Part shown: piece by piece, positions 44,301 through 55,005 of the stretch
How the letters are laid out: each line of letters begins with the position of its first letter
How positions within the stretch are numbered: position 1 is the stretch's first letter
Assembly (NCBI RefSeq): GCF_018320785.1
Contig: NC_054878.1
Coordinates: forward strand, 43,747,023 to 43,811,022
Source of the DNA: Cheilinus undulatus
Lineage: Eukaryota > Chordata > Actinopteri > Labriformes > Labridae
DNA: 64,000 nt
Direction: 5' to 3'
The notes under the pieces: model-generated
What the model saw: only the letters and a program-made list of their open reading frames with translations
Told to the model about the DNA's origin: nothing
The model's database searches: none
Program-made: the position numbers and the translations under genes

Positions 44301-47300
44301 GATGTTAATGTCCAGAGAGATTCTGTGAAGTTTGATGTGAGGTTGGTTTCTGACACTTCTTCTTCTCTTTGTGTCTTTCCAGTGGTCAACAGTCAAGAGA
44401 AGATTTATCACATCTTCCAACCTGAACAAGACGCCACCCTGCCCTGTGGCTCTCCGTCATCCTCTGGACCTCTGCAGTGCTCTGATATTTCATGGCTTTA
44501 TAACAGAGATCCATCAGAGACCGTTATGGAGGCAAGCAGTGGGGAGGTGAAGCAGACGTCGTCCCGAGCTGACCGGCTGAGTTTGGACTCCAACTGTTCT
44601 TTGGTCATTAAACGTGTCACTGCTGAGGATGTTGGTCTCTACACGTGTCGACGGGGTGATTCTGATCCTTACGATATAAATGTGTATCTCAGTGTTTTTA
44701 CAGGTAAGTCTCATTTCATGATTATCATAAGGGACTTTAATGGAACAAAAGATTGCATTGTGTCCAACCTTCCATCTGCTGGTTTTGGTTTATCACCAGT
44801 ACTATTATCAGACCTTATAACACTCTAGTCACGATTGTTTGGCCAAACAAAAGGAAAGTGTAAACAAGGTCTTGTTTGGGTTTCATTAACAATCCAGCAG
44901 ATGTCAGAGATTTTCCAACTAAATTTTGATCTTTTTCTTTCAGTCTTTCCGACACTGACTCGCTCTGATCCATGGAGCCCCACTGAAGTCAGATTAGAGT
45001 GTTCTCTGCTGAGATACAGAAGTTTGAGTTCCTGTCAACCAAACAGTCTCCGCTGGGTGAATGAGACAGGAGCTGTGATTACTGACGGTGTTACAGAGAG
45101 TTCCAGAGACGCAGACTGTTTCTCTGACCTGAATGTGACGCATCAGATCAGCAACAACGGGAAATTCAGCTGCAAGGCTGTTAACGAGGAGAACAACGTG
45201 GAGATACAGGCCGACTACACACCTTTCCAAACAGGTAAGATCACATGATAAATCTAATTAGAAAAAGCCGAACGTTCCACTTTGACCCAAACATGGCTGT
45301 CACACTATTAAAAAATTCACCCATTTGGACCCCTCACTTTGGGTCACAACTGTCTGTGCTATTTTCAGTCAAATCTAATCCTGAATAGAACGATTAAACT
45401 AATGAAACTCCCCACCACACGTTTACTTCTACCCTGTAATCCTTCTGCTTTCTCACTGAGAGAACGTCTGCTTTAGAGAAACTGCATGTCCTGTTTTCAC
45501 TGCAACCTGTAGTCTGCCTGTGTAACAAGCTATTCAATTACAAATTCAACTGGGCCAAATTTTAAAATCATAAAAAGTAGCTGGGCCGGACATGTTCAGC
45601 TCCCAGTAAGCAGCTGGCAATGTCAAATTTGGCCTCAACACAGACAGCAGAACCACATAGAGCATTAATCACCTAAACTGTCACTACAAGTCTGACATTT
45701 ATTTAAATGTTGGTATTAAACTCACCTGTTGCTTCTAACCTTGTTGTTGATCACTTCCAAGCAGCCACATTGTTTGTTGAGCAACGATCTAATGCTAGAA
45801 AACAGAGTAACTGTGACTGTTGGGTGGTCTTCATGGTGGCTCCATCATTGGGTGGTTGTGCAATTTCTCTTCACGTATGAACACAGACATGCTTTTCTCA
45901 CTCAGTCTTGTTGTATCTAAGATATCTGCAGAGAAAAATTAATTTACCATAAACAAATCTAGCTCCAACAGCCTTGAATTTCTCATGTACAAGTTCATAT
46001 AGCACCACGCGTCCTGCAGGACAAATAAGAGCCATTCTTCTGCTTCTTGGAAATGATTACATTTATTTTTTTTAGTTTTCACTCAGAAACTTCATCCTGT
46101 TAACACTCATGTCTCATCCATCAGCTGTGCATTTAAGATGATGGCTTGATTTGAGCTGCAGCGACTCAGTTCAGACTCCAGAGAGATGCTCTCCTTATCT
46201 CTGATGTTATGATGAAGAGTCAGCACAGAGTGTTGCAAGAGTTTCTGTTAGCTAAGAAAATAAGAAAAAACACGTCATCAGTAAATGGGTGCTGGATTCT
46301 AAAGAAAACCTGAGAGAAAACTAAGTGGTCTGGAAGGAAGCTCACGTTTTCAAGCATTTATTTGCAAGAAGTGATGTTTGGAACCAACGTGTTCTTCCTC
46401 AGACTGGTGAATGTTTCTGAGTCTCCATCTTAATAACCATGGGTAAGCTCGAGTCAGCAGTCTGTGGTGTACCAGCTGTGTTTCTCGCTCCTCATCATCT
46501 CTACAGGAACTCGGTGTAAGACGACCGCTAAAGCTGACATCGTGCTGCTGGTGGACGATTCCAACAGTATCTTCAATGAAAACTTCAGGATCATCCTCTG
46601 CTTCATCGCTGACATAGTTGGAATGTTTGACATCGGCCCTAACAGAGTTCAGATCGGTAAATTTTCACCTTAGTCAGACCAAACTGGTCTCAACATTCCT
46701 GTTTTAGCCGTAGAACAGATGGGATCACATGATCTTCACCTTCTTCATCCATAGTTTTGACTGTTTTATAACTGGTTTTGAAAACTGTGCTATGGCTGAA
46801 ACAGGTTTTCTCTATGTTGGTGCATCAGTGTCACTTTTTTGTTCCTGTGGTTTTTACCCCTCACTGTGTCTTTTCTGCAGGTCTGACTCAGTACAGTGAT
46901 GAGCCAAGGACCCAGTGGCACCTGAACACCCAGAGGACCAAGGAATCCCTGCTGAATGATGTTAATGAGCTGCAGCCAATAGGAGGCATAACCACTAGGA
47001 CAGGTAAGAAGAGCACTGTAGGATCACATGATCTTTCTAGTGTTGTCAGGATACCAGATTTTTAAATTCTGATATGATTCTAGTAAAAATCAACATTAGT
47101 ACATGTTTAAATACCACAGAAACAAATGTAGAAGTCAAATCTTTCAGACAAACTCCTGTGCACAGTCTACAGTACACAAATTTGTATTTATGGGATTTTG
47201 GTGTAACTGGGAAGTCCCACCACCAGATCCTTGCTGTCAAGCTCCCCTATCATGTCTGGGTCCAGCGGGGTGCCCTGGTTGCCCACGTTCGGGGAGGTGT

Positions 47301-50300
47301 GTATTTGTATCTGTAATTTTTAGACCCTCTCTACTTTCACATCCAGAGATGTGTCTGCTTCTTCCTCTTCTTCGTTGGTTGTTCATAGTGTAATGGGATT
47401 AAAGCTTCTTTGTCTCTCACCTCTTTTCCCCAACACCCCCCACTGTTCTTTTTTTTATGGAGCCTCTCACAGACATGGGAAAACGATAGGGCTAGGAAGG
47501 TGTCGACTTTACTACATATTTAAACACAAAGCAACAAGGATGACTGTGCTAGTCCCTGAATAGGTGTTAAACCTGGAGCCCATGACTGAATCAAAAGGTC
47601 CTTTTGTATTTTAAATTGAGATGTTCAGACCGCCTGGTAACAAAGCCCTGTGCTGGTGTGGATTCTTCCCAGACAGAGGGGTGTCAAGCATACCTTAGAT
47701 GTGAGTGTTTCTCAAGCATAAATGCTTGAGTCTCCCCAGGTTCTGGGTCATTCTGCATACTGACCGCTTTTGTTGGCAAGCAGGAGCCCGTATTTCATTT
47801 GTTCACCCGCAGCAGAGAAAAAAATGCCATAACAATAGCAGTTGGGTTGTATTTGTATAAAACAAATATTAAAAGAACAGAAAAGAGTTGACCATCTGAG
47901 TAAACATGACCTCCTCTACTAAACCATTAAGTTGTTTGGACACACATCCTGGAACTAAAAGTTCCTGGGAACGAGGATTCAAAAAGTGTCTCAGGTGGAG
48001 GTGGAGCATGACTCACAGGCTGTTGGTCATTCACTTCACCATCATGAGTTCAATGGCATCTTAATGAGTGTTTGTCATCATAGTTAAGAGAATTCAGTGA
48101 TACAACAAGGTTTGAAAATTACAGAACATGTCAGAAGCATACTTAAGGTAGCAAACACACTGAGTTGAAAATCAATCAATAAAACTTTATTTAGCATTTT
48201 TCAAACAAAACAATGCAGCACAAAGTGCTTTACAAACGGACAAATAAAAGGAAAACATGACCCTTACCAAACCATTTAGCTGTTTGGAGTGAAGTTCTTG
48301 CAACTAAAAGTTCCTGAGACTTTTGGTGAAAAAGTCTCTCAGGTGGCCGGTGGAGGTGGCAGCATGACTCACAGGCTGTTGGTCTTCACTTCACCATCAT
48401 GAGTTCAAAGTTAAACTGATGTATTTCAGCTGACAGGATTACAACCTCCACATGGTGAAACAGAAGGTTCTAGAAGAACCACAGAGCTTCTCTGAAACTG
48501 CACAGTGTGGACTTTACTGAACACAAGAGAAATCTTCACAAAGGCTTGTGTTGTGTATGTTCTACTGTAAATAGATCTTTGTTTAATAATGAGATATTGG
48601 GAAGGCTTTACTTTAAACATTTTTATTTTAGAATTTGGTCGTCAAAATTCTTCTGGTAGTCTTTAGGTAGATAGCATAATGTTTGTTTCTCAACTTACTA
48701 ACCACAGTTTTCTCTCAGGTGTGGATGGTGCTTTTGCGAATGAGCTGAAGTCCATCTCCTCTGACCCACATGACACTCACATGTACATCATCAAAAACTT
48801 TGCTCTTCTGACTTACATCATCACCAGTCTCACTGACAACGTGTGTGACAGCATCAAGGGTCCAGGTAAGGAGGGAGACTCAACATGACCCACTTATGAA
48901 AATCTACAACAAACTTGTAGACTTCAGTGATGCAGGAGTGTTTTTCCTGACAGTGGCTCTTTGACTCCTAAGAGTTAAAATTCTTCAATGTTAGGATTAA
49001 ATGTTTGTGATTTTGCTGTCTTGATTTATATTTCAGACTCATTTCTGACTCTAATGGAGCTCAGCCCCTGATGTTTTCAGCCTCTGCTTTCTTTTTTTTT
49101 TCCAGTACGCAGCAGTCAAACAGACTTCTATCACTTCTCCCTACCTGAACAAGACGTCACCCTGCCCTGTGGTACTCCGTCCCCCTCTGGACCTCTCCCA
49201 TGCTCTGACATGTCCTGGTTTTATAGCAGAGCTTCATCAGAGGCTTTTACTGAGGCCAACGAAGGAAAGGTTAATCCCAGGTCCCTCCGAGCTGGTCGGC
49301 TGAGTTTGGACTCCGACTGTTCTTTGGTCATCAGACGTGTCACTGATGAGGATGTTGGTCTCTACACGTGTGGCCGTAATTATGATGATCGTTACAGCGT
49401 CAGAGTGTATCTCAGTCTGTTTTTAAGTAAGTCTTATTTCATTATCATCAGTTTAAAGTGTTGCACAGCGCTCAACCTCAGAAACATCAGTTATCATCTG
49501 ACAGACAAGACTTTAGACTTCCAGTGTAGCCAGCAGATATCTGATATGTGGGCTTAACCTTCCTCTTCTATCTAATGGTCACTTTCTAAATTAGCATTTA
49601 TTACCAGATCTTATTCCTACTTCAGTCCTGGTTGTTATGCTAAAAAGGACAAAGATGAGAAGAAACTTGTCAGGGTCATGTTTTTAAACTGAGATTTTGA
49701 TCTTTTTCCTTCAGTCTCTCCAAAACCGACAGACTCTGATCCAGTGAGCAACAATGAACTCCAGTTAGAGTGTTCTCTGTTCAGATTCAGAGGTCTTCAT
49801 CTTTGTCCACCATACCGTCTCCTCTGGGTGAATGAGACAGGAGCTGAGATTACTGACGGTGTTACAGAGACTTTCAGAGATGAAGGCTGTTTCTCTGACC
49901 TGACTGTGACTCGTCAGAGCGGACACAACAAGACATTCACCTGCCAGGTTGTTGATGAGGAGAACAATGTGGAGATACAGGCCGACTACACACCTGTCTT
50001 CACAGGTAGGACCATTATTTATGCTTCAACAAGATCTGTGGAACAAAACAGATGACAAGACAGATAGAAGTGTAGGGTAGAAGATGTTTTCTAAAGAGCT
50101 GCCACTGTGGTGACCAGAATGCCAGGGTTAATAATTCAATCAGAGATTTCTTAACTAACAGATATCCTTACATGTTCAGTTACAGTTTTTGTTACGACCC
50201 AGCTCATGGGGAAAAAGGTAAATAACAAAACCAGATGGAATTGGTTAAACCAAAAGTTATTTAATTACAAAAGAGGTAAAATTGTTTTACAAAATGTGGA

Positions 50301-51438
50301 AAACAAGAGGTAACTGAAAGGACCAGTGGATGCTGATCCTACCTATAAAAGAATATAAGGGGGACTATAACTAAAGGTTAGCATCTAGCTCACTAGTTTG
50401 TGAAAATAAATAAAAATAAACCTAACTGCCCACTCTATCTACCCAAATCTAACATCAAAAAGGAACAGCACCCCTAAATCCTAGTGAGACTAAACAATAA
50501 AAGCAACGTGATGTGTATGTGTGTGTGAACTAAACTAAAATAAATTCCTGGCCCATTCTTAAGTGAACGAGTACCTCATAAACAATAGCAAGTTCTAATT
50601 AAAAACAATTTACAAAGATAACCAGTTGTAGTTAACAAAGCAAACACTAAAGTCCTAGCTAGAACAATTCAAGGTTAACTTCAATGGCTATCGGAGGAGA
50701 GGCACAGGGAAAAGCTGATTCTGAACCAAGCTGCCGCAGACTCGTGTTTCAGGAGTTTTTGTAGGTGCAGGTTTTCCCTGATTGGCTAATTGCTTCAGCT
50801 CAGCTGCACCCCAATCAAGCTTCTCAGCTGGCAGCACAGGTGTATGACTTTACCTGAAGATCATAGCACACTCACACAAACACACCCACATGCACACACA
50901 GAACACTCCACAGAGGTTAATCTCACACATAGGAGAGGGGATGCTGCTGGGGCCGTAACAGTTATTCACTTATGAATGTTTTTTTCTCATAAAGCTTCAA
51001 CAGACTGGTCTCCTCTGAGCTCCATCATGCTCGCTCTGCGTATTTCATCTCTTGTTTTGATGAACGTGAGCACTGTTTTGGTCTTCACCCTCAGAGGTGA
51101 GGAAATAAACACCATCAATGTGGCAGAAATAGTTCAAACTAATCATATGTAAAACATTAACGCTGCTATTTACTTCCAGGTAACATCAAACCACGGCGTA
51201 AAGAAACCAGCGTGAGTTTAAACTTACTCCTACCATGTGTGACATTTCTTCTGACTGATGAAACCTCTGAGACGATGGACTCTGCAGAGTTTGCTCTGTT
51301 GACTCTTGTTGTTTTGAATCTCATGTGTTGTGTTGTATTTCACAGATGCATGAGGATGTCATTGAAGCCAACGATGAAAATGATGAAGCATTTGGTGCTG
51401 CTTCCATCGAACTGCAACAACTTCCAGATCAAGATTAA
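41378..51438 (+). CDS. Copy 4: Ig-Ig-vWA-Ig-Ig receptor lacking vWA exon 3
   Basis: Exons 41378-41423, 44383-44703, 44944-45234, 46507-46656, 46881-47003, 48719-48865, 49106-49426, 49715-50005, 51004-51096, 51180-51211, 51346-51438. They join in frame to about 635 residues. The leader is [15 protein letters not shown]. The MIDAS loop is DDSNSIFNENF and the threonine motif IGGITTRTG (one codon longer than copy 2). At 47905-48060, where exon 3 should lie, only scraps remain, so the MIDAS aspartate (TDG) and a core strand are missing and the vWA should not fold normally. The TM reads IMLALRISSLVLMNVSTVL, keeping Arg but gaining Asn. Either a decaying gene or an assembly error at exon 3. Confidence 0.72.
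41580..42232 (+). mobile_element. L2-type LINE 3' end
   Basis: Coding remnant LQLVQNAADRLLTGQKTRDH, ITPVLLSLHWLPV, YKALHGLAPAYL and a broken KKRRDRAFAVA.. segment. Then a 3' UTR ending GCTATATAAATAAAGTTGAA with a (TTGAA)n tail. Typical teleost L2 3' terminus; only in copy 4. Confidence 0.75.
42452..43270. mobile_element. hAT-type non-autonomous element inside the intronic SINE
   Basis: The right end, reverse-complemented, is CAGAGGTGTCAAACTCAATC, the common teleost hAT terminus; the left starts CAGGGGCCAAATCC. Imperfect 8-bp duplications flank it (GTCCAGGG / GACCGGGG). AT-rich interior with no ORF. Confidence 0.6.
44383..45234 (+). CDS. Copy 4 Ig pair A
   Basis: Ig-V 44383-44703 ([35 protein letters not shown]) and Ig-C 44944-45234 ([21 protein letters not shown]). 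The CDR3-like loop is RRGDSDPYD and lacks the sequon found in copies 2 and 5. Nearly identical to copy 5 elsewhere. Confidence 0.85.
46507..47003 (+). CDS. Copy 4 vWA exons 1 and 2
   Basis: 46507-46656 ([31 protein letters not shown]) and 46881-47003 ([26 protein letters not shown]). DxSxS and the MIDAS threonine are kept. Exon 2 is 123 nt rather than 120, and both remain phase 1-1. Confidence 0.83.
47389..47834 (+). mobile_element. Solo-LTR-like insertion, intron after vWA exon 2 of copy 4
   Basis: 446 bp starting TGTAATGGGATT and ending CCATAACA, flanked by ATAG on both sides; copies 2 and 5 have an uninterrupted GTTCATAGCAGTTGGG there. TG..CA ends and a short duplication suggest an LTR, but the class is uncertain. 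Confidence 0.5.
47905..48060 (+). pseudogene. Destroyed vWA exon 3 of copy 4 (mosaic sequence)
   Basis: Short pieces of vWA exon 3 (CACACATCCTGGA, GAGGATTCA, AATGGCATC) alternate with pieces of the downstream intron (ACTAAACCATTAAGTTGTTTGGA, ACTAAAAGTTCCTGGGA, AAAAGTGTCTCAGGTGG). The complete intron copy follows at 48255-48420. No splice acceptor or open frame survives. Confidence 0.7.
48719..50005 (+). CDS. Copy 4 vWA exon 4 and Ig pair B
   Basis: vWA exon 4 48719-48865 (VDGAFANELKSISSDP; MYIIKNFALLTYIITSL), Ig-V 49106-49426 and Ig-C 49715-50005. The vWA segment differs from copies 2 and 5 at many residues, while the Ig-V is nearly the same as copies 2, 3 and 5. Splice sites are intact. Confidence 0.84.
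50190..50960. mobile_element. Solo LTR-like insertion in the intron before the TM exon of copy 4
   Basis: 771 bp beginning TGTTACGACCCAG and ending GGGGCCGTAACA (inverted ends TGTTACG), flanked by GTTTT / GTTAT (5 bp, one mismatch). Copies 2 and 3 show the empty site. TG..CA ends and a 5-bp duplication fit a gypsy-type solo LTR. Confidence 0.6.
51004..51438 (+). CDS. Copy 4 transmembrane and cytoplasmic exons
   Basis: 51004-51096, 51180-51211 and 51346-51438. TM Arg conserved; tail [10 protein letters not shown] then HEDVIEANDENDEAFG and LPDQD, stop TAA at 51436. No tyrosine motif. Confidence 0.82.
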
Positions 51439-51900
51439 GTCAAGAGAAAGTCACAGCGTCCCTTCTGGGAAGCTGTTTAGAGTTAGGCCTGAAGGTGGAG
51501 AGCACAGAGAGGTCAGGAGAATATTTAAAATTCAATCAGAGTCATTTTAGATATAAACATTAAAAACAGCTCAGTTTCCTGGTCTAAATGTGGGACTGGA
51601 CTTCTCTATTCTTAACTTCAGAAGAGCATTCCTCCATGCTAACTCTGTGAATTGTAAATATATATTTCTTTTATTATTGTTTCATTACTTTGACATCTTG
51701 TGCAGATTTAACTGTTTGCTTTAACAGAGTTACTATTTAGCTGATCATGTGACTACCAGTGATCATGTGACCTGATGTGAATCTTAAAAGAAGCAGCTTG
51801 GTGGTCATTTTGTACTTACCCTACTGAAGGCCTGAAACATGTTGTCATGTTTGTATGAGTCTGTAGTCCTGATGAAATAAAGGCTTTTATTAACAATCCC
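51439..51900 (+). other. 3' UTR of copy 4 with poly(A) signal
   Basis: Follows the stop directly and ends with AATAAA at 51876-51881 (GATGAAATAAAGGC). The same block occurs after copies 2 and 3 but displaced by insertions, so copy 4 shows the uninterrupted arrangement. Confidence 0.55.
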
Positions 51901-52551
51901 TCTGAGTGTCTCAGATCTCTTTAATCATTCAGAGCAGCCTTTCCCAGACTTCAGCATGCTGTGGCCCTCAGTGAAACCTGCAAATCTTCAGGGGTCCACC
52001 AAAACCCTCAGACAACCAAAACATGACTATCAAAGTATTTACCTCCATCATTGACTTCATATACAGAGAAACACTTTCAGAGACATTGTTGATAGGAAAG
52101 CCTCTGCAGAGTCACAAAGTCCACATAGACATAGACCATAGTGTTTATGTTTGATCAGGCATCTGCAAAGTCACCTTTATTTTCTTCTTTAATATTTATC
52201 TCTTTAAACACTGTGACCCTACAAATGCTTTCTGAGAAATCAGGATGTCTCCAAAGGCACTGATCATGTCTTCTCATTGTGATGTGCCACAGTAGAATAT
52301 TTAACAGTGTCACCAGTTAATCCAACACCAGTTAAACCATGACACCGGTTTGCACATCAAACATGGTATAAAGTTGATTCAGGAAATGAAGTTATTGTTT
52401 TATATTTTAACCATCATTTTAAATTTTTCATAATAGGTTTATGTTTTTTATTTGTAGAAAATGTCCTCTTATGACCTGCAGTTCCTCTGGAGCCCTCAGA
52501 CTTTGGGAAGCACTGATTTAGAGGATTGATGATTCAGAGTGGTAGCAGCAC

Positions 52552-52582
<31 letters not shown>

Positions 52583-53050
52583 TTGTTAGAAATAGCAGTG
52601 ACTTTTACCTCAGATGTCCTGCAGGGGGCGTACACTCATTATTAACAGTCTGGTGTGTGTCTAGCAGTGTTAGAGCCTCCAGCAAACGGGGTAATGAAAC
52701 TACAAAGTGTCATGGTAAATCTGTTTGGGATAGACTATAGTTGATACGTCAGAGTGAATACAGCTCCTGTATTATTAGCTACAACTCCAACAACACTGTG
52801 TTTGAGTCCTAATATCTGCTAGGTCACATGGCACATTCCTGACACACCATTTTGTCTGTTTGAGGGATGTCTGTGTGTGAAGTGAGAGAGGACAAATGAG
52901 AAAATGCCTCTCATTCAAGTGTTGTTGACTTTCACAATAAAAGCACTCAGGCAGAATAAGAACTACAGACTTGTTCTTAAGGATTTGTTAGAAGTAGAGT
53001 CTATAGAGGAGTAGGTGGCCTAGTGGTTTAAGGCGCGCCCCATTTACGTG

Positions 53051-54287
53051 AGAGGGATATGGCTGCAGCCCGGAGACCTCTGAAATACAGACCTCTGAAG
53101 TACGGACTTCTGGCTTTCGGTTGATCTATCTCAGCGCATACGCGGGTATTCACAACGGCAAGTCTAATGGGTCAGAAGTGATCTGGGATTCATTTTTATT
53201 TATTCATTTTTAGAATTGTGGTAGGAATTTTGTATGTTTTGTATATTTTAACCTCTGATTTAGTTAGTCTGTAGATTTAGCTGTGCATCTGTCTTATTGA
53301 CCAAGGAATGACCTGGTGAATCCTTTTGTTCCAACTCCGCTGTAAATCACATCATGATCACCACAGGGCAGTAAGTCATGAGCTGAGCAGCTATATGTTG
53401 TAAAAGGTCATAAAGACCACTTTTTAGGGAAGTGACCATCTGTTTTATTGCAACCCAACTGATTTACCCTTCTGCTTAAGAAGTTCTTTGAAGTTGGTCA
53501 AAAGCTCATGTGTTTGGTCAACTGCTCAAAGGCATGCTTTAGCAGATATATAAAGGGGGTCCTCCAGTTGCTCAGTGGGCAAGCCTCATACTGCTAACTG
53601 CCGTGTGGCTGTGTGGGTTTGCTCCCTCTGTACAGAGTGAATTAAATTCTTGATGCATGTATCTTACCAGTCTTGGTTTTTGACTCTCTATAGGTAATCG
53701 AGAAATTTCATTAACAGAATAAATAAAAAACATGGGCTGACCATTAATAAAAACAGAGAAGAAGAAGGGAAAAAGAGCAGTTCTTTTGAAAAATGGAGTC
53801 TGAGGTCAGTAAGTAGCTTCAAATTATTTTTTCATGGAAACAGATCAAACAATGCATCTCCTGTCACACAAACAGGCAATCTGTACCAGTTTATTCTCAA
53901 ACTTGGGGTTGGGAAACCCATGAGGGTCACCGGATGTCTTAAAAAATTAGATTAAAAAAATTTTACACTGCATTTTCCCCATTTTTATGAAAATAAATAT
54001 AAATATAAACAAAATAGACGACCAGACCAAAATAGACGACCTGACCAGTAGTGATCTGTTATATCCAATATGGAAAATATATATGAACAAAGAACAAAGT
54101 AATAGAGGTATCTCCTCTCCATTTGATATGAAAAAAATATATATACAACGTGTGACTTCTCGTGGTCTTTTATTTTGAAAATTACAGCACGGAGGTGGGA
54201 CATCCGGTCTGTATTTCAGAGGTCTGTATTTCAGAGGTCTGTATTTCAGAGGTCTCCGGGCTGCAGCCATACACTCTTACACTCTTG
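53051..54287. mobile_element. Foldback-type DNA transposon (1237 bp) inserted in a SINE
   Basis: 9-bp target duplication ATTTACGTG at 53042-53050 and 54288-54296, splitting the tRNA-derived SINE. The ends share an inverted repeat (ATGGCTGCAGCCCGGAGACC) extended by AAATACAGACCTCTG-type direct subrepeats, three of them on the right. A 9-bp duplication with long repeat-built ends resembles MULE-type elements; class uncertain. No transposase; the ORF at 53947-54270 is only the translated repeats. Confidence 0.75.
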
Positions 54288-54449
54288 ATTTACGTGGATG
54301 GCCAGGGATCAAATCTGGCCTGAGGCCCTTTACTGCATGTCTCTCCCCCACTCTCGTCCCTGTTTATGACTCTATCCACTGTCCTCTATCGTAATAAAGG
54401 CACAAAAGTGCCCTCAAAAAATCTCAAAAAAGAAGAAGTAGCATGTCTC

Positions 54450-55005
54450 AGCAGTGCTGCCATCATGTTTACAGCTGCTTCTCTGACCACATTTAAAGCG
54501 ACAGCGCACTTCTTTGAGTCATCATGGCCTTAGACGAGAGAATCATCAGGTAGAACACACCTTTAGACAGACGTTTAGGCTGATTTTAATGAGGCGTTGT
54601 CGAGTTGATCCGTTCACAGCTCACAGCTTGTGTTAAAGCGTCTAACAGGTCGACAGAGATGCTCTGCATGCTCTGCTCTGCATGTTGCTGTTATTACAGA
54701 CATCAGATTGGAGAGGAGAGAACACTCCTCCATAAAACATCAAATTAGAAAAAAGAGATGAACTAATTTCATTCATGTTCACTGCACCTGAAAAGATTAC
54801 GCTATTTCCTGCATTGATGTAAAATTCTCTGAACTAACCCTCCGCCCTAAAGCTTTCTGGGTATTTTTTCCTTGACGTGTCCGATGCTGTATTAAAATGA
54901 GCTTATCTCAGAAACGTAACCACATTAAAGGAAATTGCACAACCATTTCAAGTTTTGTTCAAACAAGGAAACACCTCGAGAACTTTGCCAGTTTCCTCAG
55001 ACCAG
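54450..55005 (+). promoter_or_regulatory. Conserved proximal 5' flank, copy 5
   Basis: Continuation of the shared 5' flank after the SINE, ending at the ATG at 55006. Contains the GGAAATTGCACAACC block common to copies 2 and 4. Confidence 0.45.

Noticed and set aside
44223-44382. Open frame running upstream of Ig-V A ([13 protein letters not shown].., also at 16999 and 56269)
   Set aside because: Lies before a clear TTTCCAG acceptor that joins the leader exon in frame. The frame is open by chance and carried along by duplication; an alternative first exon is possible but unsupported.
53947-54270. 107-residue minus-strand ORF starting MAAARRPLKYRPLKYRP
   Set aside because: Translation of the terminal subrepeats of the foldback element.
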